From: Dendrolimus kikuchii
Taxonomy: Eukaryota > Arthropoda > Insecta > Lepidoptera > Lasiocampidae
Direction of reading: 5' to 3'
Assembly (NCBI GenBank): GCA_019925095.2
Contig: CM034392.1
Location: forward strand, 23,812,387 to 23,876,386
Length of the DNA stretch: 64,000 bases
This document shows positions 14,701 through 29,700 of the stretch, piece after piece; the stretch's first letter is position 1, and the number at the start of each line of letters is the position of its first letter. A program made the translations under genes and the position numbers. Under the pieces are notes generated by a model. It saw only the letters and a program-made list of their open reading frames with translations, was not told the origin of the DNA and searched no databases.

Positions 14701-17700
14701 GTCGCGAGAATCGGCCCCGAAGTACCCACTAAACCTAAACCTGCGCCCCATTTATAGCGCTTTTACGGGGCGTCACGGGATCTCGTACAAAGTAACTGCA
14801 CCGTGACGCCCTTACGCTCTGTAACTGGGCCACCCCGGGGAGCAGAGTGACCCACTTCGTATAGCAGGGGAGGAAGTCCCCTGTGACGGTAACTAAGAGA
14901 GAAAGAGATGCGCGTAGCGGCGCCTACGACCTCCGGTTATCATCCTGCGGACGGCGTCCGCATACGCGTCCTCCTCCCTCGCTCTTTCAGCGGTCTCCTT
15001 CTGCGACATGACGGATTCGCAGAAGGAAGAAACCGCAAGCCAAGGATGTTGACCATGGAGCATCGCTTCGACCAGCTACGAAGCAAGTCCACAGGGTCAA
15101 CGACGTTCTCTAGGCCTCCAGGCTGCGCACTCTACGAGCGTATGAAACGCCGTATCTTGGAGTGCGCCACACTCGTAGCAAGACCGGGAAAGTTCCCGCC
15201 CCACGATTTGATGCAGATACTTAGCAAAGCAACCGTGCCCGCTAAGTATTTGCACCATCCTGAACGTCAGGGTTCCGCGTTTCCCCGATACCGAACGAGC
15301 CAGGTGGGGGCGGACCGTCTCCACCGTCTCGATTCCGGCTTTTGGGGATCCCAGGTCCCTCTACCAAGAGCGGATCAGAGCCTCGGTCGCCTGGATCCTG
15401 ATCATTCTAGTTTCTACCGGGTACCGCACTTCTCTTCTCGCCCTGCGCGTATTAAAAATTCCTATGCGTAGGACTGCATTAAGTCACAAAAGAGTAGCAG
15501 TAAGAACAATAAAAGTATATAATCGAATACCTCCATCAATAAGAGAATTACCTCTCAAACACTTTAAAAGAAAATTATTCTCATGGCTGGTTGATAAATG
15601 TATTTAGTTAGATTAAATAACATTTATTTATTTTATTATTATTATTTTATAACCAACATGCGCTCATAATTCTAAATATTCTACAATTGAGTATTATTAA
15701 TAAAGTTGATATTAATCAAGTATATAGTTGTATTAAACTTTGACACAACGGTGACAATATTGTACAACAAATTGTAATAACCTTAAACGACTATTAAATA
15801 AAAATATATGATATTTATAAACCTACCTACCTACCACACTTTAATTTAAGAAAATTTGTATGCCAGTAAATGGCGAGAGGCTTACATTTGAATGCGAATA
15901 AAACAAGGGTTATGGTGTTTGAAAGAGAAGAAACCAGAACGAATGCAAGAATAATGGTCGATGATGTTACGCTGGAGCAAGTGAGTGAGTTTGTATATCT
16001 TGGATGTGCTTTTAGCAGGGATGGAAGGGACATCGCTGATATAGAAAGAAGAGTGAATTTGGGGAATAGTGTGAATGGAGCGTTAGGTAAACTTCTAGGC
16101 GCTAAGAACCGCAGCCAGAAGGCCCAGCTTGCCACACACAATGCGGTGCTGGTACCTACGCTCACGTATGGAAGCGAGAGTTGGGTATGGAAGAGAGAGC
16201 ATGAAAGTAGAGTAAACGCGGTCGAGATGCGAGCACTGCGCAAAATCTGCGGAGTGACGCTCACGGACCGCGTTCGTAATCCCGAAGTAAGAAAGAGAGT
16301 TGGTCTGAAAGAGAGTGTCGGGGTGAAGGTAACAAAAAGAATGCTCCGGTGGTTCGGGCATGTGGAAAGAATGCATGATGAAAGAATGACTAAACAGATA
16401 TACAATGCAAAAATGGATGGATGCAGACGTCGTTGAAGGCCACGACACACCTTCCATGATCAAATTGATCGTGTACTAGCAGAAGGTAATGTCAGGAGCC
16501 TTAAGAACAGACGAGCGTGCATGACAAGAGTTATGAATGTCAAAGAAGCAAGTGAGGTGTGTAAGAATAAGCCTAAATGGCGCTCTGTTGTTCGTGCCTA
16601 GGCCGCAAGGGAACTGGCGTGAAGTTATGTATGTATGTATGTAGTGAATGGCGAAACATGTTCTTACCATATCATATGACCTTGTTATTCATGTTTCATA
16701 CAAATAATAATTTCATTTAAGTGTTAAGGGAGAAATGTAAATATTTAAATTCTACAAGCAACCTTTATTGCAAGCAATAAATTAATTTTTTAAAGCTTTC
16801 AAAACTATGAGTCGTATTGTAAATATTGTTATCGCATTTACCAAACCATGCAACATAGTAATAAAATCCAAAAATAATGTTTGCCAAGCTATAAAAATTT
16901 AAGTGGCAATATATTTATATGTACGTAGCATCATATATAAGCTCTGACACATTATACAATGATAATAAAATATTTATAGCGCAATAATCTGTCAGTGTAG
17001 AAAATATAATCAACTCATTGTAAATAGTAAAGGAAAAAGGATAAAAACAACCTTTGATTGATTGATGATGAAAATATCTTTTAATTAAAATCAAAGGTCA
17101 TTTTCAGCAGGGTACTTTGTTAAATGCCTGACGAAGTCGCAGGCAATATATTTTCATATAGTTATTAGGGTGGCGCAAAAAAACCGACTGTTTTTGAACT
17201 TCGACTGAAAAAATTTAAGTTTTTGATGTTTTAACAACTTAAAAAAAAATTCAGAGGTCGCTCCAAATTATTAATATTATTAGTCGCTTGAAAAAATGTA
17301 AAGCAAAATGCACTGGTAAATTTAAAAAAATTATGAGCGACCTTTTAAAATTCAAGTTTTGAACTGAAACTTTCAGAAACGTATTATTTTTTGGTCTATA
17401 AAATTATACCGTAACGAGAAAACATAATGTATAAAAAAATAAATTTTTGGCCATTTTTGAAATGTTAAAAAAATTGGAGCGACCTCTTAAAATTTTTTTT
17501 TTCAGCTGTCCCTTGGAGGGAGTTATTAAAACATCAAAAAGTAACATTTTTTTCAATCGAGACTCACAAAAAAAGTTTGTTTTTTTTGCGCCACCCTAAT
17601 AGTTATATATATATAACCGCGCTCAAAACGAGGGCCTTCCTGGACAGCACGCCGGTCAAACTCCTAGGTCACCCTCCCTACAGCCCTGACCTAGCACCGT

Positions 17701-20700
17701 GTGACTTCTTTTTATTCCCGAAAATAACAAATCAACTCAAAGGGATACAATTTTCGTCGCCGGAAGAGGCGCTGTCAGCGTTCGAGCAAGCTGTAAACAA
17801 GGTGTCTACGGACTGGAAAAAGCGTTTCGGAAAACTGGTCCACACGCATGAACCTTTGTATAGAGGCTGGTGGAGAGTACTTTGAAAAGATATAATAAAT
17901 AAAAAAAACTGCGTCTCGGGACGCCCAACAGAAGAGATAACTTATACCAGACAGATTGTCACCGCAACGCGTTACGTAACGAAGCGGTTTACCCTCCCAT
18001 AAGAAGTTCTCACTTCAAAAACGTGTGCGTCTCGCTTAGACCATTCAACCAATCTAAGGCGTCTCGGGACGCCCGACAGAAGTGATAACTTAAACTAACC
18101 TAAGTTGAACTATTTAATATTGAAATTGTTTAACTTGAGAAAAGTTTAGGTGATCACTTAAATTTTATGTATATTAATATGATAATGTAAGGAAAAGTTA
18201 TTTATTAATAAAATCTTTTATTAATTATAAAATATATTTTAGTCTTAGTTACAATTTTTGATAATGTACATTAGAAAAAATTTGGCTAGCGCTGTGGGTT
18301 AGAGTGAGAGAGGAGGAGCCTGCCTACCGCTGCGGTATGCGTAAGAGAAAGGGAAACAAGACAGACTGGCGCCGTAACGCGTTACGTAACGAAGCGGTTT
18401 ACCTTCCGATAATAAGTTATCACTTCAAAAATGTTGACCGATAGAACATAATTATTTTTATTTTCGCAAAAGTTTCTGAGTGTGCCACGTATATTATTTA
18501 AAAGGACGAGCCTTTTATATGTAAAATAAATAATGTTAGTATTTCTTGTAACGTGGCCGGACTAAGCAAATGTGGCGTGTGGCTGCAATATGCTGCTTTC
18601 CTTTTACTATTACCACGACAAATAAGAAAGCTCGTTGCAAAATAAAAATGTCACACAAATTTTACCTAGATTACCAACCCAGCATTTAGCCGCTTCGAAG
18701 TCCGGCGTGTGGATGACGAACTGCTTTTGAGCTGGATCGTATGTTGCCGTAGTTCGCATGAGACGAGCGTCCGAACCGTGTGCAATCTCCGTTAGGGCGA
18801 AACTTGAAAGGATCTGTACGAGAAATGGTTTTAGGTGGTTACATCTATCATCATCTATCTATTATTATATTAATACGTGAAGCAAAAACTTCGTACCCAT
18901 TTTCACGAAAATTTCGCGGACGGAGGAGTATGAAATTTCGCACACTTATAGTTTATATAGAGAAGGAGTGCAGAATGCTAATATTTTTTTTTAATTATGC
19001 ATAAAAAATACAACCTCTCTAACCCTTTTTGCACATATATATCCTCTGTGGCACTCGCGGTCGCGCTCTCGCTGTCGTAACGATGTATTTGGCACAAATT
19101 AGTGGTCGAATTTAAAACGAAACAATTTGTTGTTGTTGTCTCACTCTATTTATATAGGATTTGTATGAAATGAGTATATACTCTTGGGTATATATACGAT
19201 AAAACATTATGATTCAGTCATTTGCACCTGAAACTGGTACCAGGTCTTTATTATGAGGCAGGAACATTTAGTGCATAAAATTAACTCAATAAAAAAAAAC
19301 ATTACATTACACACACAACCATGTATTTAACACACACACGCATATATTCTCTTTTGTTTGTTGTTAAAGTCAAATTAACATTGTAGCCTTGGCGAAATCT
19401 GCGATTATAAAAGTATAGTCTTTGACAACAGAACCTAAATAATGTTCAAACTTATAATTTAAATTAATTATTATGGTCGAATTTCGACCACTGGGCGACC
19501 ACTAGTACTATTAAGTATGCCGAAGAAACAAAACTACGCTAATTACATTCGTACTGATTGATGTTTTAAAAAAGCGCGGGCCTGCGTCTCTGCATAGATA
19601 CACAACACTTCTCTCTTATTTAAACAAAGAGAAGAAAAACAAAACAAACTGAAAAATGACCTCTATGTGACTTAGTCTACTCTAGGAATGTCACGTAACT
19701 GTCTAGTACTGGTACTCCCAGATGGTATAGGAGTACACATTGAGAAATCTCTAACATGTTTCTCTCTTCCCCTCTGGTATCAGTTACATTGGCCACAATT
19801 GATCGAGTCGGTAGTTTAATATCATCAATCAACTCGTATGAACGAAGTCTGTCTGTATTAGAGTCCTTAAGAAGTTTTGTCACTTCTCCTAGTTCTTTTG
19901 TAATCTAAAAAACCTTTAAATTTTACGTGGATCTTTAATCCAAGCATGACTAAACAGATATACAATGCAGAACATGCAGAAGTCGTGGAAGGCCACGACA
20001 CACCTTCCATGAACAAATTAATCGTGTACTAGCAGAAGGTGATGTCAGGAGCCTTAAGAACAGACGAGCATGCATGACAAGAGTTCTGAATGTCAAAGAA
20101 GCAAGTGAGGTGTGTAAGAATAAGCCTAAATGGCGCTCTGTTGTTCGTGCCTACCCCGCAAGGGAACTGGCGTGAAGTTATGTATGTATGTATGTATCTT
20201 TAATCCACCGTCTGCGTCTCATTTTGACGGTTTGTTTGAGACAGCAGTGAAATCTGCAAAGACTTTAATGAAACGTGTTATTGGGGATCAAGTTTTAACA
20301 TTTGAAGAAATTACAACAGTTTTCACGCGTATCGAAGCTGTTTTAAATTTGTGTCCACTTTCTCATGACCCACAAGGTTATGAGGTATTAACACCGGGTC
20401 ATTTTCTTATTGGCAGACTCTCAGCAATAACTGAGAAGATTTGTGATAATGTTTCCATTTAGCGGTTGTCACGTCGTCAATTATTGCATGCGATGACTCA
20501 ACGCTTCTGGAAAATGTGGAGTGACCAATACCTTCACTCTCTTTAAATGCGTAATAAATGGACCTCGCCAACGGAACCACCCAAGATTGGGGCCTCATTT
20601 GCCGCAGAACCCGTGGACGATGGAGTAGACACTGCGTCTCACGTCAGTCGGAGTCCCGGAGGCGCAGATATTCGCATGACTTCCCTCCTCGAAAATACCG

Positions 20701-23700
20701 CTGCAGGGGCCCTCTAGCATCTAGGGAGCAGAGGAGTCTTCACCCCTTATTCAAGAAGATAATGTACCTCTACTTAAATGGCTACGAGGTAGAATTTCTA
20801 GCTTTCTCCCTGGGAAAGATGGTGTATCTCGTGTCTCGTGTAGTGACTTTAAAGACATCATCTAATTTATTTGACTTAATGCTTTTCAGTATCGTCATCA
20901 TATATATTATACTAATATATAAAACTGAAGAGTTTGTTTGTTTGCTTGAACACGCTAATCTTTGTGTGTGTGTGTGTGTGTGGACACACAAAGAGCCTAA
21001 ACATTAATAACCCAGGCACAGAAAAGAAAAAAACAACACACATGGCACTAAATATGACAATATATATAAGTATAGATATAAGGCCCACACTGCATATGCA
21101 CTTCCTCACAACACCAGCATGTAACAGATACACTCTACATTAGTATAAGTTTAGTATTAAAACTAGAATAAATTAATATAATAAGTTTTTCGTAAGACAC
21201 ATACACCTCAACACAAAAATTAATAAATTAATATCACACACAAGAACCAAAATAACTAATAAGCGTGTAAAATTAAAAAAAAAACTAGAAATTTAGTTGT
21301 AAAAAAGAGTACGGAACTCGAGTCCATAGAGATGTTAATAATAATAATTAAAAAAAACACGCTAATCTCAGGAACGACTGGTCCGATTTGAAAAATTATT
21401 TCAGTGTTAGATAGCCCATTTATCGAGGAAGGCTATAGGCTATATATCATCACGCTAAGATCAATAGGAGCGGAGCAACAATGAAGAATGTTTCAAAATC
21501 GAGGGGTTTTTTTAACTTACATTTTTTTTAATTATTCCACGCGGACGAAGTCGCTAGCAGAAGCGAGTTATATAATATATAAAAATAGAAGCGGAAGCTA
21601 TTGAATTTGTTGGCTTTGATCCTGTCAATTTATTCGGGACATTAAGAAATCTTAATATTTTTTATTTTGCAGCCATACAATGAATTTTTTATTATTAATT
21701 AGTAATAACTACAAATTTAAAACAAAGTAAGATTTCTTAATGTTTTGAATAAATGTATGGGGTGCCAACAACAATGGTATAGTTTATTTTGCCAGATGGT
21801 AGGGCATTTGCCCGACTGGATGGCTACCACCCCTGGTCTAAAGCATGCCGCCATAACAACCTTGAGTTGTGTTTCGGCATTAGTGACCAGGTTCCAATTT
21901 CTCTTAATAGAGCAGCAGCGCATTTGTAGCAACTTTGGTGTCGCAAAAGTTCATAGGCGATGGTAACCGCTTTTCATCGAGTGGGCCATCTGCCTGTCTG
22001 CTGATCTCCTGCAATAAAAAAAAAACAAAAGAATTCAAGAGAACTGGTTCAAATAAAATCTTACCTCTTTATTAACATTGCTGGCTTCGTAAAATTTCAA
22101 ATGTCGTTCTGTTCCCAGGGATAGCAACGCATTTGAGAAGAGATATATACCAATTGCACCTTTGACTGATACACTTGGATTCAAAGACTGTATTGCTTCG
22201 TTTATTGTCATCACCGTTCTTGTCTGTGGGCAAATGAATTCTTTATTGACCTTCTTGTCAAACAATTCTGATGAGATCTAGCAGATCTTCGAAGAGCAGA
22301 GTTACTAGAATATGATCTATGTATGAAATAAACAGATATTATAAAGTAGCATCATCCGTGCAGGAACGGAGAAAGAATACAATTTCCTGCGGCCAGGCGA
22401 CCTGTCGTAAGAGGCGACAAAACACAGCCAGGTGGTAGGGTATTTGCTCGACTGGATGGCGACCACCCCTGGTCTAGAGTATGCCGCCATAACAACCTTG
22501 TGTTGTGTTCCGGCATTAGTGACCAGGTTCCAGTCTCCCTTAAGAGAGCAGCAGCGCATTTGTAGCACCTTTGGTATTACAAATGTTCATAGGCGATGGT
22601 AACCGCTTTCCATCAAGTGGGCCGTCTGCCTGTCTGCTGAACTCCTGCAATAAAAAATAAAGATTGTCTACCATTGTAGCGATATTGTAACAGCAGAATT
22701 GGGCTCTGGTGTTATACACGTATCTATCTTTAAGAGTCATATCCCGCTCAGAATATGACAACTAGGATAACGTACCGTAGCAGTCTTTTGATATAGCTGG
22801 AGTACAGCAGACAGGCAGACAGTTCACCTGATGGAAAGCGGACTCGAAGAAATTTTATGACACCCTTTTTAAAAAAGTCCATACTGTAGTAGCGCAGTGG
22901 GAAAACCACTGCTGGGAGCTCATCCCAAATCCCTACGGTGCGTACAAGAGCGAAGCGGCTCAAGGAAGTGGGCATGAACGCCTAGCCGATGGTGTGCGGT
23001 GCGGTGGTTACAGAAGACGAAGGCACCATCTGAACAGTTCCTCGGAACGCTCCCCATAGTACAGTCGTTAGAATAAGCAATTGGCCTTCGGAGAGACAAC
23101 AAGGCCAAAGGTTTGTCAGGTAATGAGAAGTTTGGTTAAATAAATTTCTTCTTAAGTTTTCGCGACTTGTATACATAACAAAACTACGTTTTAACGGTTT
23201 TAAGCGCGGTAATTTTAATTGAATTTGGTTTTTCCGAACAGTGGCCGAAACGTCGGAAAAACCAAAATCAAATTAAATTACCGCGCTGAAAACCGTTAAA
23301 ACGTAGCTTTATTATTAAATAAATTTCAATATGTTTTCGCGAAGGTAAGCTTTGTCCATTAAATGTGCAGTCCCAGTTTGCCAACTTCACAATTAAACAA
23401 AATTGTATTAATAACCAAATATATAAAACAAACCAATGTTTAAATAAATGTTATTGCACAATTATTCCTTTGAAACGGAGATTTTGTCCCATTACTTAAC
23501 AAAAAAACTTATTTAAGACAACAATGTAATATATGAATTGTTTATTATATGATATAAGTACTAAAGTTTTTTTAAGCCGCGGCTCCGCCCCGTCAATAAC
23601 TCTAGGTAACATTAGCTATAAGCAACGTACCTACATAAAAAAATTATTACGTGATTTTTTATATATAAACCTTCAGTACTTTACTTTCTTATTCAATTCA

Positions 23701-26700
23701 CTACAATCACAAAGAAACTAAGTCAATATAGCGTAGACAACTGCACAGCCATTAAGATATTATATGATTATCTCAATGATATGATCTAAGTGCACAGCAA
23801 AACATAAAGAAGAGTCGCAGCCAACCTGATTTGAACTAGCTAATACTGCTACGTTCCATTAGGGACTCACAACGACCACGTTCACGACCGCGATTTTTCC
23901 CGTTCCACTTGCTTGCGGACGTTATAATCATAAACGCTAGTGGAACGGGTTATGGAGCGTTGATGTCATTAATGTCATACGCATTACGCAAATGTCATTG
24001 GTTGATATGAAAATCGCGCCTTTGTCAACGTATTGACAAGAGAGAATTAATGCTCTGTGGTCAACGCCCACTTCGACCCACCTTTTGACATGGGTCGTTG
24101 TGGGCGTCGTGTGATCGAAAATGATGACGTCATTAGTGACGTTTTCGCCACGACCACAACGATCGCGGTCGCCTTGTGGAACGGCTAACTGAGCATTTTG
24201 GGTGTTGTGAGTTACTAATGGAACGCCCTATACGTAATGCATGACGTGTGGGCAACATGACAACGTGTTTGTTATCGAATTAGAGCGATAGTAATTGTCC
24301 ACATGGCAATTGCAGCGTGATCTATTTTCCTAATCCGTCTATTTTAAATGAACGGCGTCATTTGTCGGGATAAAATGTATCCTAAATGTTGAGTCGGGTT
24401 ATAAGACAGCTCTGTATCAAATTTCATTCATATATGTTCAGTAATTTCCAAAAGAGTTGCGACAGAGCGCCATCTTTTTCACTATTTTCGTCTATCCCGT
24501 GGAAACAACGTCATATGTCGGGATAAAAAGTATCCTAAGTTACGCCCCGGAATACAAGATAGCTCTATGTCGAGTTTCATTTACATCCGTCCAGTAGTTT
24601 TCACGTGATGCTCCAACAGACAGACGGACAGACAAAAATTCTAAAAATTGCATTGTATAAACTCATGATATCATATCATAGATAGATTGTTTCATGCACG
24701 TAAAAATGTTTATAATATTCTTAAAACGTAATTATTCTTTTTCTTAAAGCATTAATTACCTTATAAGTTCTTAACAATTTTATATCCCAAGTGCCTTTTT
24801 GCTAACAATAATTTGCATGTTAATTAACTATACATCTATTTAATATATAAATCGTATATATATAATGTATATGTAATAAAACTAAATTAAAAAGCATCTT
24901 GCTAAAAAGGGGATAATACACTATTGAAGAATACTTAAATGACAAAAATTCATTTACATAGCAGTTCGCTCCAACCTCTTATACTAAATTTAGTATAACA
25001 TTTTTACTTTTATTTTTTATCTTGCCATGCTTGTAAGGAATTTGTGGAGACATATTGCAACATAACATTTTAGCACGTTATGTCATTATTACAACTATAA
25101 TATTATTTTTCTTTCCTTTTATTGTCTTGGTCTTATTACGTATGCATTGTTTGCTACAACTCCATTAATTCTTCAAAAAGTAATTCTGTAACATACTTCT
25201 GTACAAAACTTATAAAAAAAAAGAATTTGAGATATAAATAGAATATGAAATATAAAGAAAAACAATATTTAGCTAGACGTGTTGCTGGGGAGTTTCTTGC
25301 CGCTTCTTCTCCTTTACAGCATCAACACGTTGCGAAGCGGTGTACTTAGAATAGGAAGTAAAAATTAAATTTTAACTTACATGTATGACCTTCAAAAAGT
25401 GTTCTCCAGTGGAACTTATTTTGAATAAAAACTTTTGAATTTGAATAATACGTATAACAGCAATGCCATCATCATCTAAATTCATTCTTGTTTGAAAGAG
25501 ATCGCTTTTTAGCAATAAGGCCGGCCTTTTGTGCCACATTAGATATGCTTTTACATTCTTATTCATAGAGAGTTAGAGTAAGTTTGAACGCTTCTTTATG
25601 ATTCTTAAAGAAGCGTTCACACTTACTTACTCGTAACTTTCTATGAATAAGGCCGCCCGTCTGTGAGTTTATTTTAGTGTCAACAATAAAGAGTTATCTA
25701 TCTATTTACAATACACATGATAATGATCTAACAGGAATTTGAAAAAATAACGTGTTTTTTTTCATTGCTGAAGCACAGAAGACAGGCTTACGGCCCAACT
25801 GTGATGGAAAGTGGTTATCGTCGCTTATGGACATTAGCAATACCAGAGGTGGTGCCAATGTACTGCCGGCCTTGAAGGAGAAACTGGAACCTGGCCACTG
25901 ATGAACAAACTCAACGTTGCTATTGCTTCTTCGGGTACCAAAGAAATTCCATAACTCTAGCAGTCATTTTAATCCACTACATCTACGGTTCTCAACCTGG
26001 GAGTCGATAAAAAAAATGTGGAGTACAGCACACAGGCTGACGGCTCGACTGTGATGGAAATTGGTTACCGTCACCTATAAACATTTGCAAAACTAAAGGT
26101 GCTACCAATGTGCTGCTAAACTCGTAGATGGGGCTGGATCCCGGCCACTGATGCCGGAACACAACTCAAAGTTGTTATGGCGGCATACTCTAGACCAGGG
26201 ATAGTAGCCATCCAATCGAAACAATTTCGGACAATGATACGCTCAGAAGATCGCCCATAATATTCGATATTACGTATCGCTCACCCGCGCACTATAACTG
26301 GATTCAATGATCATCTGTTTGGTCTGGAACTTGTATTCGAGTATCCTCTTCAACTGCTTCTGAGCTATCCGCTTCTGTTCTTCGACTGATGGCGTTACTG
26401 GGTTGTGGGCGAACAGCGGGTCCCGCTCTAGTGCGTGCCATATTCTGTACTGTAACAAATGGGGTGCATGAAATCTATCATATTATAACATTCTAAACAC
26501 ATGGTGCAATTTTTTTAAGGTGAATCTTCCATATAGACGGGATTATTAATATTTTTTCTTAATAAAACTACGTTTTAACGGTTTTAAGCGCGGTAATTTT
26601 ATTTGATTTTGATTTTTCCGACGTTTCGCTAAAACCGTTAAAACGTAGTTTTATTATGTATACAAGTCGCGAAAACTTAAGAAAAAAAATATTTTTTCTG

Positions 26701-29700
26701 TCACGAAAAAGCGTTACGGCCGTGGTGAAAGGTGGCATAATGTTAGAATAGACTATCGATGTTTTTATTGGTTCCGGATCGAATTCAGTTTTTTTTTATA
26801 AAATATGTTTAAATAAAAAATGCATTCATTAAAATGTACCTAATCAAATCATAATTTGCAGTAAACCTGCGAAAAATCGAAATGTGTAGGAACACATAGT
26901 ACATATACATAGTAGAAGTGAATCTTCAACGGACAAGTGGAAAAATGAATGGCAACGGATAAGTGGAAAAACGATTCGCAACGGACCAATGGAAAAACGA
27001 ATGGCAACAAAATTTTAACTTGCAAGTTTTATGAGCAGGTTTTCAAATTGGACAAGTACATTAACAACCTATAAACATTTGCAACACTAAAGGTGCTACC
27101 AATGTGCTGCTGGACTCATAGATGGGGCTGGATCCTAGCCATTAATGCCGGAACATAACCCAAGATTGTTATGGTGGCGTGCTATAGACCAGGGGTGGTA
27201 GCCATCCAGACGGGCAAACGCCCAACCACCTGGCTGTGATTTGTATTGTCGCCTCTTACGACAGTATTTGTAGACAGAATTTATATTCTTACTCCGTTCC
27301 TACACTGTTATTAACACCGTTCATGTCTATAGAAATGAACGGTATAAATAAACTATAATATTAATTAAATTATTATTATAATTTTTTAGTGGAAGAGTCG
27401 TGAAACTTTTTACTTAACTTTTTAGTTTTTTCGTGGGTCGCGACATAAAAATGGTTGAGAAACACTGTAGCACATTAATAAAATATGGTTGAAAAAAGCT
27501 AGGACATATAATGTTTGAACACATTCAATGGAAGCAGGAAGTCAATTGTATATGCAGACAAGCACAGTGATGAAGTCTCATAAAATAGTCTATACAAGGA
27601 GTTCAATGACACATTTTGACACTAGCACTAGTCTGCCAATGATTTAATTTTGTAATCTTAAAACAAGCACAGGTCAGATTCCACTGTCCTTCCAGGAATA
27701 TTTATAATTCAAAGCCTTCCACTGTCTAAGTGATTATTGGCTTACTTATATTTCTAATCTTATACTAATATATAAAGCTGAAGAGTTTGTTAGTTTGAAC
27801 GCGCTAATCTCAGAAACTACTGGTCTGATTTGAAAAATTCTTTCAGTGTTAGATAGGCCACTTATCGAGGAAGGCTATAGGCTATATATCATCACGCTAA
27901 GACCAATAGGAGCGAAGCACGAATGAAGAATGTTACAAAAACGGGGGGTTTTGAAAACAAATTCCACGCGGACGTCATCGCGGGCACAGCTAGTAGATAG
28001 ATAATTCTTTATTGTACACCTAAGCATGAACAAGCAAAAGCAGAAAAAGATTAAAGATAGTACAACGCGCGGCCTTATCGTTAAGAACCGATCTCTTCCA
28101 GGCAACCCTTGGCAGGGATTGATAGAATTTTAATACAGACGGTGGTGCAGTTGACGAATGATAAATAAACATAGCACATATACGTACAAAAGTAATATAA
28201 AAATATGTACACACACATGCATTACATATACACACACATATACAATACATACATATATTTATATAATAGCTTTAGGAATTATTATACACAATAGATAAGT
28301 ATTAAAGTCGGGCATGTGGAAAGAATGCATGATGAAAGAATGACTAAACAGATATACAATGCAAAAGTGGATGGATGCAGAAGTCGTGGAAGGCCACGAC
28401 ACACCTTCCATGATCAAATTGATCGTGTACTAGCAGAAGGTGATGTCAGGAGCCTTAAGAACAGACGAGCGTGCATGACAAGAGTTATGAATGTCAAAGA
28501 AGCAACTGAAGTGTGTAAGAATAAGGGAACTGGCGTGAAGTTATGTATGTATGCATGTAATAGAAAAGTAATGGTTCTGAACCTGAATTTTAGAGCACGG
28601 TAAGGGTTTGGCTTGCCTTATAGCAATAGGTATATAGCTCATTTCAGAGACGCAGAGCTTGGACGATGAGAGTTATTATAAAAACAGGATGTATGTGCTG
28701 GTGTATTTATTCTGTATTTAGTGCAGGGGCGTAAATTATGGGAACTAGATACATAGAGAAATTCGAAACGTTCTTTGAGGTAATGAGGAGTGGTTAGAAA
28801 CAATTTACAGTAGAACCTCTTTAAGTTGAACTTGAAGAGAGACGCCAAAATTTATTTTTATTTTTATTGCAGAGTTGTTCAGCAGACAGGCAGACGGCCC
28901 ACTTGATGGAAAGCCGTTACCATCGCCTAAGGACATTTGCAACACCAAAGGTGCTACAAATGCGCTGCTGCTCTCTTAAGGGACACTGGATGAAGGATTT
29001 CGACTTAAGCGTATTTTGTAAGGAAACATTCGACTTGTAAAGGTTTAGTTTGCTTATAGAGAGTCACTAATTATTTCGAATTATAGGGGGTTCAGATTTC
29101 GAGCAACGGAGATTTTGGGGTTTGAGGGGAAGGGAACACAATTTTTTTCGACTTTGGGAGATTTTTGACTTATATAAAGAAGAGTGAGAATGTGAGTATT
29201 CCGACGAAGATTGATGGGCAACCCCTTGAGTTTTTTACGGAATTCGGAGACATGGTCATATTTACGTAACCCAAACATGAACCTTATACAGAATTTTTGA
29301 AGGCGCTAAGTTTATTTAATTGTTCTTGGGTTATATCGAGAAAGCTGGCATCGGCATAATCAAGAATGAGGAGTAATAGGGATTGCCGCAGGCTTAACTT
29401 TTGTGGCAGTAGGTAAACAGTTTCTCAACCTCCTCAGTGACCTAGAAAAAAAAAACTTTTCTACTCAATTGGATCATATGGAGCCGCCAATACAGCTCAC
29501 AGTCAATTAAGACACCGAGGTTTTGTACTGTTTCGCTAAGAGGAATGTGAGTTTCATTAAATATTACTTTAGGTGTGGCAGACCAGTCTACTTTGCTTCG
29601 CATCCTAGAGCTGCCGATGACCATCGCTTGCGCTTTCTGAGGGTTTACTTGAAGTCCAAATGAGTTACACCAGCTCAATATATGTTCAAGGTCTTTGTTC

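Noticed and set aside
20558..21007. 149-codon plus frame after the BEL/Pao remnant
   Set aside because: It is out of frame with the integrase and runs through a Helitron-like repeat and a GT microsatellite.
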